Origin: an uncultured Caryophanales bacterium
Lineage (GTDB): Bacteria > Bacillota_I > Bacilli_A > RF39 > UBA660
DNA length: 12,473 nt
Direction: 5' to 3'
Assembly: GCA_946402785.1 (NCBI GenBank)
Contig: CAMIXP010000030.1
Coordinates: forward strand, 1-12,473
The position numbers and the translations under genes are program-made. The notes below the pieces were generated by a model that worked only from the letters and a program-made list of their open reading frames with translations, searched no databases and was not told the origin of the DNA. Position 1 is the stretch's first letter, and the number at the start of each line of letters is the position of its first letter. This document shows positions 7,360-11,782 of the stretch, one piece after another.

Positions 7360-7368
7360 TGTTATAAT
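7360..7368 (+). promoter_or_regulatory. Extended -10 promoter of mrnC-rlmB-sigma factor
   Basis: TGT directly before TATAAT (7363-7368) forms an extended -10 element. The -35 position lies in the terminator stem and is poor. It is 15 bases before the mrnC ATG, leaving a leader of only about 8-10 bases that would hold just part of the GGTGAT binding site. Confidence 0.55.
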
Positions 7369-7383
7369 CTCCTTGGTGATTTT

Positions 7384-7758
7384 ATGAATGCAATGGAAGT
7401 AAATTCCCTTGTTTTAGCTTACTTGGGAGATACCATTTATGAAAACTATATTCGTAAACATTTGATTCTTTCTGGTATTGGAAATGTGAATGATTTACAA
7501 AAGGAAGCAGTTCATTATGTAAGTGCGACTGCGCAAGCGCAGTTTTTGAATCAAATGATCGAGACCGGCTTCCTGTCCGAGGAAGAGTTGGATGTTGTGA
7601 AAAGAGCTAGAAATTATAAAACAACTTCTCATCCTAAGAGTTGTGACATTATTACTTATAAATATGCAACAGGATTAGAAGCTTTAATTGGCTTTTTGGA
7701 TATCAATCATCAAAAAGAAAGGATCGATGAAATTATGCATTTCATCTTAGGTGAATAA
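7384..7758 (+). CDS. mrnC: Mini-ribonuclease III (23S rRNA maturation)
   Basis: Mini-III is a dimeric RNase III-type nuclease without the double-stranded-RNA-binding domain. In Bacillus it trims the 23S rRNA precursor. The 124-residue protein shows LAYLGDTIYENYIR with the metal-binding Asp at 16. HYVSATAQAQFL, KRARNYKTTSHPKS and the second catalytic segment ATGLEALIGFL with Glu at 99 follow. The ATG at 7384 has TTGGTGAT upstream; a TTG at 7357 would start before the -10 box and is rejected. The stop codon is one base before the rlmB ATG, so the two rRNA-processing genes are translationally close. The usual RGRN motif reads KRARN here, a minor change. The position directly after cysS matches Bacillus. 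Confidence 0.93.
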   Translation: MNAMEVNSLVLAYLGDTIYENYIRKHLILSGIGNVNDLQKEAVHYVSATAQAQFLNQMIETGFLSEEELDVVKRARNYKTTSHPKSCDIITYKYATGLEALIGFLDINHQKERIDEIMHFILGE

Positions 7759-7759
7759 T

Positions 7760-8461
7760 ATGATCGTATATGGAAGAAATGTTGCGAAAGATTTATTGAA
7801 AAGTTCTACGAAAATACAAAGTATTATTTTACAAGATGGTTTTAATGATAAAGATTTACTTTCTATGATTGAAAATGCAAAAATCAAGGTTCAATATAAG
7901 CCAAAACATGAATTGGATCGTTTGTCTGATGGGGTACATCAAGGTATAATTCTAACTATTCCGGATTACCCATATCGTGATTTAAATTCTGTATTAAATA
8001 GTGATTCCGATGATGTGGTTGTTGTACTAGATCATTTGGAAGATCCTCATAATTTTGGAGCTATTATTCGTACTTGTGAAGCTGCAGGAATTCACTCTAT
8101 TATTATTCCAAAGGATAGACAAGTACCTGTGAATGCAACGGTTATGAAAACGAGTGTTGGGACTCTTGATAACATGAATATTGTAAGTGTTGCCAATATT
8201 GCTAGTAGTTTAAATCGATTAAAAGATGCTGGATACTGGATTGTTGGAACGGCTTTAGAAAATAGTGTTGATTATCGAGAAGTTGATTACAGTGGAAAGA
8301 TTGCTCTTGTCATTGGTAATGAAGGTAGTGGTATTTCTCAACTTGTATCTCGTGAATGTGACTATTTAGTAAAGATTCCTATGTATGGAAAAACCAATAG
8401 TTTAAATGCTAGTGTTGCAGCAGGAATTATGATTTATGAGGTAATCCGAAATAGAAAGTAG
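7760..8461 (+). CDS. rlmB: 23S rRNA (guanosine-2'-O-)-methyltransferase RlmB / TrmH (SpoU) family
   Basis: This enzyme uses S-adenosylmethionine to methylate a ribose 2'-OH, in E. coli RlmB at G2251 of the peptidyl-transferase loop. The 233-residue protein has an N-terminal L30e-like substrate-binding domain (about 1-75, starting IVYGRNVAKDLL). A knotted SPOUT domain follows. Motif 1 is DHLEDPHNFGAIIRTCEAAG (91-110), with catalytic Arg at 104. Motif 2 is LVIGNEGSGIS (183-193) and motif 3 is IPMYGKTNSLNASVAAGI (206-223). The ATG at 7760 follows AGGTGA (7749-7754) in the end of mrnC; a GTG at 7751 sits on that site and is rejected. Exact target could be another ribose in rRNA or tRNA, but the cysS-mrnC-rlmB order supports RlmB. 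Confidence 0.92.
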   Translation: MIVYGRNVAKDLLKSSTKIQSIILQDGFNDKDLLSMIENAKIKVQYKPKHELDRLSDGVHQGIILTIPDYPYRDLNSVLNSDSDDVVVVLDHLEDPHNFGAIIRTCEAAGIHSIIIPKDRQVPVNATVMKTSVGTLDNMNIVSVANIASSLNRLKDAGYWIVGTALENSVDYREVDYSGKIALVIGNEGSGISQLVSRECDYLVKIPMYGKTNSLNASVAAGIMIYEVIRNRK

Positions 8462-8466
8462 GATTT

Positions 8467-9051
8467 ATGAATTATCAAAACTATAATGATTATGAACTTA
8501 TTTATATGGTAAGAGAACATGATGATGACTCTTATGATGTTTTATTTCAAAAGTATTTACCAATTATTAAAAAGATTGCATCTGATTATTATAAAAATTT
8601 TAGTAGTTATGGATGTGATTTAGATGATTTTATTCAAGAAGGATATTTAGGGTTTCAAAGAGCGGTTTCTTCTTATGATGAAGAAAAAGATATTTTGTTT
8701 TATACGTTTGTTGTGATGTGTATTCATCGTAAGATCTTAAGTTTTTGTCGAAAGATTACTTCTAGTCGAAAAAATATTAGTAATCATTATTTAGTTGATT
8801 GTGATGATGTACCTTTATTAGATCCTTTTCCAGGGATGGAGAGTTTATTCTTGAATCGTGAGTTTTTAACTTGTTTATGGAATGTGATTTATTCTTTTCC
8901 CTTTGAATATACTTGTGTTTTTGAACTTAGAATGAATCAATTTCATTATTCTGAAATATCAGAGTTATTAGATATACCGATTCGAAGAGCTCATTTTATC
9001 GTGAATAAGGTACAAAAGAAGATTCGTCAAGAATTGAATTATGTGAATTAA
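8467..9051 (+). CDS. Sigma-70 family RNA polymerase sigma factor at the sigH position
   Basis: The 194-residue protein has sigma region 2 at about 28-96. DLDDFIQEGYLGFQRAVSSY is the core-binding 2.2 part, and FYTFVVMCIHRKILSFCRK the 2.3-2.4 DNA-melting and -10 recognition part. A variable linker (97-145) is followed by a helix-turn-helix region 4 (150-187; YSEISELLDIPIRRAHFIVNKVQKKIR). Position after rlmB and before secE is that of Bacillus sigH, the transition-state and sporulation sigma factor; yacP, which normally separates them, is missing. Sequence is recognisably sigma but diverged, with six Cys and an unusually aromatic linker. The binding site before ATG 8467 is weak (TAGGAT overlapping the rlmB stop), suggesting low expression or coupling to rlmB. 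Which promoters it reads cannot be told here. Confidence 0.85.
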   Translation: MNYQNYNDYELIYMVREHDDDSYDVLFQKYLPIIKKIASDYYKNFSSYGCDLDDFIQEGYLGFQRAVSSYDEEKDILFYTFVVMCIHRKILSFCRKITSSRKNISNHYLVDCDDVPLLDPFPGMESLFLNREFLTCLWNVIYSFPFEYTCVFELRMNQFHYSEISELLDIPIRRAHFIVNKVQKKIRQELNYVN

Positions 9052-9079
9052 AAAAAGACAGTTTAAATTGTCTTTTTTT
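9051..9079 (+). terminator. Rho-independent terminator after the sigma factor gene
   Basis: AAAAAAGACA (9051-9060) pairs with TGTCTTTTTT (9069-9078) around GTTTAAAT, and the T run continues to 9079. It begins at the last base of the sigma gene's stop codon and ends the mrnC-rlmB-sigma unit. Confidence 0.9.
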
Positions 9080-9090
9080 GTTTTTTGTTT

Positions 9091-9105
9091 TACAATTATA
9101 TTGTA
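9091..9105. promoter_or_regulatory. Perfect inverted repeat upstream of the unknown membrane protein, possible operator/promoter
   Basis: TACAAT-TAT-ATTGTA is a perfect palindrome with 6-base arms and a 3-base centre. It contains TATATT (9097-9102), a possible -10 box, 20 bases before the ATG at 9123. No -35 box at a good distance is obvious because the upstream DNA is a run of T and TTTTG. In AT-rich DNA such a repeat can occur by chance, so an operator role is only a suggestion. Confidence 0.35.
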
Positions 9106-9122
9106 GGATAGGTGAGAGGGAT

Positions 9123-9809
9123 ATGGCTCCATTTCGTGAAAGAGAAGTTCAAAAAGATAATCTACTCAATTGGGTAGGAATGCACCATAATGAAGATGCT
9201 GTTCGCAAGGTTTTCTTGAATATGGACATTGCTCTTAAGTATATTCATGATCATGGATATTGTATAGAAGTTTTTTATCCTACAGAAATCGAAGTTCTAA
9301 ACGATAATCCCGATTACATTCAATTTAATCATTTAATGGAGTTATCAAGTGATCCTGTTACTAGAAAGCAAATGATAAAAGAAGATATTTTTAATTCTTC
9401 TTTAGTTCAAATTGGAATATATACAAATACATTCAAATCTTTAACTCCATCTTTTTTAAGAGAACATTTTGATGAATTATCTCGATTCATTCCTGAGGGA
9501 GATGTTCCTTACTATAGAGGGGTTGTTCAAAGAGGCGCAACTGTTTATTTAAGTGAATTTGCTGTTGAGAAGACAAAAAGAGATTTACAACAACTTAATA
9601 AGCAATTGCAAGAGGAAACGGGAGAAAAACAAGAGACTACTCATTTTGATTCAGAACCTCTTACAAATGATAGAATTAATGATTCTATCTATAAACAAAT
9701 TAATGGTTTAAAAGATGTTGCTTTTATCAACTATCTATTAATTCCAACTATTGTTATCTTGAGTTTGGTTGTGATTGGATTCTTGGGATGGATTATTAGT
9801 TTGTTCTAA
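9123..9809 (+). CDS. Unrecognised C-terminally membrane-anchored protein
   Basis: I do not recognise this 228-residue protein with confidence. It has a soluble N-terminal domain (1-150), a Gln/Glu/Lys-rich, probably coiled-coil linker (about 147-172) and a hydrophilic stretch. One strong hydrophobic segment closes it (about 203-226: INYLLIPTIVILSLVVIGFL and beyond). With no signal peptide, the domain should face the cytoplasm as a tail-anchored protein. Residues 34-74 (MDIALKYIHDHGYCIEV, then PTEIEVLND) echo the spacing of a eukaryote-type kinase catalytic loop. The HRD, Lys and DFG residues are not there. The ATG at 9123 follows AGGTGAGAGG; a TTG at 9078 lies in the terminator. It sits where rpmG is normally found, between sigH and secE, with a promoter between it and secE. 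Function unknown. Confidence 0.85.
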   Translation: MAPFREREVQKDNLLNWVGMHHNEDAVRKVFLNMDIALKYIHDHGYCIEVFYPTEIEVLNDNPDYIQFNHLMELSSDPVTRKQMIKEDIFNSSLVQIGIYTNTFKSLTPSFLREHFDELSRFIPEGDVPYYRGVVQRGATVYLSEFAVEKTKRDLQQLNKQLQEETGEKQETTHFDSEPLTNDRINDSIYKQINGLKDVAFINYLLIPTIVILSLVVIGFLGWIISLF

Positions 9810-9820
9810 TGGGAAAAATG

Positions 9821-9849
9821 TTGACATTTCTATCTGTTTATGCTATTTT
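9821..9849 (+). promoter_or_regulatory. Strong promoter of secE-nusG
   Basis: Perfect TTGACA (9821-9826), exactly 17 bases of spacer, TGC extension and TATTTT (9844-9849). This is the best -35 box in the window, as expected for constitutive secE-nusG expression. Predicted start is near 9856. Confidence 0.8.
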
Positions 9850-9857
9850 ATTGGTGT

Positions 9858-9880
9858 AAGCACTTAGAAGTGTTTTTATT
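9858..9880 (+). terminator. Hairpin plus T-tract at the 5' end of the secE transcript
   Basis: AAGCACT (9858-9864) pairs with AGTGTTT (9869-9875, one G-T pair) around a TAGA loop, followed by TTTTTATTTT. It looks like the terminator of the upstream unknown gene, but it lies downstream of the secE promoter, almost at its transcription start. It could stop read-through from upstream while sparing new transcripts, which would have only about 20 bases of RNA at that point. Confidence 0.55.
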
Positions 9881-9904
9881 TTGAGAAAATGGATAGGTGA
9901 GGAC

Positions 9905-10231
9905 ATGGCTGAAGTTCGTAAAAAAGTGATAGAAGATAAATACAATACTTCTAGTATTAAAATTAAAGAAAAGGGTAAAGAAACAAAGAAAGAACCTAAA
10001 AAGAAAACAGTTAAAAAAGTAGTTACTAAGGTAGAAGAAAAACCAAATTTATTTGTAAGATTCCGTTTATTCTGTAGTGGAGTAAAGAGTGAGTTCTTAA
10101 AAGTACATTGGACTTCTAAGAATGATATGGTTAAGTATTCTATTGCGACTATATTTTTCATTATATTCTGTTCATTATTCTTTTATTTGATCTACGTATT
10201 ATTTGCGTTAGTTCAATCTTTATTTGCGTAA
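9905..10231 (+). CDS. secE: Preprotein translocase subunit SecE
   Basis: SecE is the essential small subunit clamping the SecY protein-conducting channel in the membrane. The 108-residue protein has the family core near its C-terminus. An amphipathic helix, SGVKSEFLKVHWTSKNDMVK (58-77), carries the conserved Trp at 69, where most bacteria have WP rather than WT. One membrane helix follows (about 79-104). The first 50 residues form a Lys/Glu/Thr-rich extension, probably disordered, making it longer than the minimal single-span SecE of about 60 residues. The ATG at 9905 is chosen for AGGTGAGG (9895-9902); a TTG at 9881 lacks a site. It is followed by nusG after 12 bases, the classical pair. The rpmG gene that usually precedes secE is missing here. 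Confidence 0.93.
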   Translation: MAEVRKKVIEDKYNTSSIKIKEKGKETKKEPKKKTVKKVVTKVEEKPNLFVRFRLFCSGVKSEFLKVHWTSKNDMVKYSIATIFFIIFCSLFFYLIYVLFALVQSLFA

Positions 10232-10243
10232 GGGGGATTTCAA

Positions 10244-10777
10244 ATGGATAAACAGTGGTATGTAGTTAATACTTATTCTGGACATGAGAGTAAGGTTAAA
10301 GAAAAACTTGAGATGAGAACAGAATCTATGGATATGCAAGATTATATCCACAGAATCATCATCCCAGAAGAAAAAGTCGTAGAAGTTAAAGATGGTGTTA
10401 CGAAGGAAAAAGTTAAAAAGATGTTTCCTGGTTATATCTTAGTTGAAATGGTTATGACAGATGAAGCATGGTATATTGTTCGTAATACACCAGGAGTTAC
10501 TGGATTTATTGGATCAAGTGGTAAAGGTGCAAAACCCACACCATTACAACCTTATGAAGTAGATAAGATTTTAGGTAATATGGGTATTAGCAGAATGGAT
10601 GTTAATACGGAATTATCTGAAGGATCTAAGGTTAAGATTATTGCTGGACCATTCCAAGGAATGTTCGGTAAAGTTGATTCTGTTGACTTACCTAATCAAA
10701 AAGTTATGTTATTAGTTGACTTGTTCGGTCAAGAAACTTCTGTTGAAGTTGAATTAAGTCAAATTGAAAATGCTTAA
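10244..10777 (+). CDS. nusG: Transcription termination/antitermination factor NusG
   Basis: NusG binds RNA polymerase, affects pausing and elongation, and can couple transcription to translation or Rho. The 177-residue protein has the NGN domain (1 to about 110): KQWYVVNTYSGHESKVKEKL, IIIPEEKVVEV, KMFPGYILVEM and WYIVRNTPGVTGFIG. A KOW domain follows (about 123-177), with GSKVKIIAGPFQGMFGKVDS. Length is the usual one without inserted domains. The ATG at 10244 has AGGGGGAT (10231-10238), overlapping the last base of the secE stop codon. It is in an operon with secE and with the following unknown gene, whose start is 19 bases downstream. Confidence 0.98.
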   Translation: MDKQWYVVNTYSGHESKVKEKLEMRTESMDMQDYIHRIIIPEEKVVEVKDGVTKEKVKKMFPGYILVEMVMTDEAWYIVRNTPGVTGFIGSSGKGAKPTPLQPYEVDKILGNMGISRMDVNTELSEGSKVKIIAGPFQGMFGKVDSVDLPNQKVMLLVDLFGQETSVEVELSQIENA

Positions 10778-10795
10778 TTATAGGAGGTTTCTATC

Positions 10796-11119
10796 ATGGG
10801 TGAATTAAGAACTGAAATTAATGAAACATTAGATATTTTTGATTCTTATCAAATACCTGAAGAACGACAAAGAGAATTGATAACATCTGGAATTCATTTT
10901 ACTTTTACGTATGGGGATCCTGATCCAAATCATATTAATCGTCGTTTTGATTGTTTTAAGTTTGCTAGAATGTTAAAGTTCTGCCAAGATGCTAAATATG
11001 ATTTAGATGTGGAAGCGATGCTTAGAAGTCCTTGGGATGATAAATATCAAAAACTAGTTCATTTCTTTGATTCTATGGATCGAGAAGCTCAACGTAAAGA
11101 AGATCAATCACAGAAATAA
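10796..11119 (+). CDS. Unrecognised small soluble protein between nusG and rplK
   Basis: I do not recognise this 107-residue protein. It is hydrophilic, rich in Asp, Glu, Arg and Phe, with no membrane segment or signal peptide, and looks mostly helical. Notable stretches are EERQRELITSG, TYGDPDPNHINRRFDCFKFARML and SPWDDKYQKLVHFFDSMDRE; it has two Cys (near residues 53 and 63), too few for a zinc finger. It has one of the best binding sites here (TAGGAGG at 10781-10787, eight bases before ATG), arguing that it is real and well translated. It lies in the secE-nusG unit, ahead of the rplK promoter, at a place where Bacillus has no gene. Function unknown; a role near transcription-translation machinery is only a guess from position. 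Confidence 0.85.
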   Translation: MGELRTEINETLDIFDSYQIPEERQRELITSGIHFTFTYGDPDPNHINRRFDCFKFARMLKFCQDAKYDLDVEAMLRSPWDDKYQKLVHFFDSMDREAQRKEDQSQK

Positions 11120-11122
11120 ATA

Positions 11123-11151
11123 TTGCAATCTTGCGATGTTTATGATATATT
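11123..11151 (+). promoter_or_regulatory. Promoter of the rplK-rplA operon
   Basis: TTGCAA (11123-11128), 17-base spacer, TGA extension and TATATT (11146-11151). The predicted start near 11158 falls in the base of the leader's closing stem. It lies just downstream of the unknown gene's stop codon, with no terminator between, so read-through from nusG is also likely. Confidence 0.7.
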
Positions 11152-11153
11152 AC

Positions 11154-11254
11154 TTTCGCGGCTATTTATATAGATAGTAGCTTAAGTATTTAGTGGGAAG
11201 CATGGTTTGCATTTAATAAAAGCGGGAATCAAGCTATTTGTACCACTCGCGAAA
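11154..11254 (+). promoter_or_regulatory. Structured rplK leader: three-way junction with L1-stalk-like arm
   Basis: Three helices pack without gaps. P1 is TTTCGCG (11154-11160) with CGCGAAA (11248-11254). P2 is GCTATT (11161-11166) with AGTAGC (11176-11181), starting right after P1. P3 is AGTGG (11192-11196) with CCACT (11243-11247), ending right before P1's second strand. P3 opens with GTGGGAAGC and closes with TTGTACCAC. These echo the GUGGGAGGC and UACCAC strands of the 23S rRNA L1 stalk, the known target of ribosomal protein L1. L1 represses the L11-L1 operon by binding such mRNA mimics, so this is most likely the L1 feedback site. An alternative pairing, TAGCTT (11178-11183) with AAGCTA (11231-11236), would exclude P2. 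The leader is followed by AGGAGGTG (11265-11272). Confidence 0.7.
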
Positions 11255-11278
11255 ACTATTATATAGGAGGTGTTTTTC

Positions 11279-11710
11279 GTGGCAAAGGAAGCAGTTAAGA
11301 AAATTAAAATCCAAATCCCAGCAGGAAAAGCTACTCCAGCTCCACCAGTTGGAACTGTATTAGGACCTGCAGGAATTAATCTACAAGATTTTTGTACAAA
11401 GTATAATGATGCTACAAGAGATAAGATGGGTGATATTTTACCAGTTGAAATCTCTATTTATGAAGATAGAAGTTTTGATTTCGTAATCAAAACTCCACCT
11501 ACAGCATTCTTATTAAAGAAATATGCAAAAGTTCAAAAGGGTTCTGCTAAAGGATCTAGTGAAACTGTTGCAACTATTTCACAAGCTACTTTAAGAGAAA
11601 TTGCTGAAATCAAATTACCTGATTTAAATGCATATGATGTTGAAGCAGCTATGAAGATTGTTGCTGGTACTGCAAAAAATATGGGAATTGCTATTGAAGG
11701 ACAAGAGTAA
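11279..11710 (+). CDS. rplK: Ribosomal protein L11 (uL11)
   Basis: L11 binds 23S rRNA at the GTPase-associated centre and supports factor binding at the base of the L7/L12 stalk. The 143-residue protein has both domains. The N-terminal domain starts KIKIQIPAGKATPAPPVG, with the proline-rich helix that forms the thiostrepton site with rRNA. The C-terminal rRNA-binding domain contains KTPPTAFLLKKYA and ends LNAYDVEAAMKIVAGTAKNMGI. The usual GPALGQxG turn after the prolines reads GTVLGPAGIN here. The GTG at 11279 is chosen because AGGAGGTG (11265-11272) lies six bases upstream and the protein then starts at the family position; a GTG at 11270 is inside that site. It is the first gene of the operon regulated by the leader. 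Confidence 0.97.
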   Translation: MAKEAVKKIKIQIPAGKATPAPPVGTVLGPAGINLQDFCTKYNDATRDKMGDILPVEISIYEDRSFDFVIKTPPTAFLLKKYAKVQKGSAKGSSETVATISQATLREIAEIKLPDLNAYDVEAAMKIVAGTAKNMGIAIEGQE

Positions 11711-11736
11711 TTCTAAATTAACCATATAGGAATTAA

Positions 11737-11772
11737 CCTAGTGGTAGGGAAAACCGCTTTAACCACATAAGG
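11737..11772 (+). promoter_or_regulatory. L1-binding operator in front of rplA
   Basis: GTGGT (11741-11745) pairs with ACCAC (11762-11766). Inside, GG...CC around GGGAAAACC gives a short upper stem and an asymmetric loop, the shape of L1 mRNA targets. CCT (11737-11739) may pair with AGG (11770-11772) of the AAGGAGG binding site, which would hide it. L1 binding here would repress its own translation. AATTAACC is repeated at 11716-11723 and 11731-11738 upstream; its meaning is unclear. Confidence 0.65.
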
Positions 11773-11782
11773 AGGAAATAAT

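Noticed and set aside
9810..9904. A hidden rpmG (ribosomal protein L33) gene between the unknown gene and secE
   Set aside because: The 95 bases hold a promoter, a hairpin and a binding site; no frame encodes an L33-like Cys/Lys-rich peptide.
11122..11137. ATTGCAA/TTGCGAT hairpin after the unknown small gene as a terminator
   Set aside because: The loop is too tight and no T-tract follows; the bases overlap the -35 box of the rplK promoter.
11120..11278. A tRNA or T-box in the structured region before rplK
   Set aside because: No cloverleaf, anticodon arm or CCA-end fits, and the ACCACTCGCG stretch pairs within a three-way junction rather than forming a T-box antiterminator.
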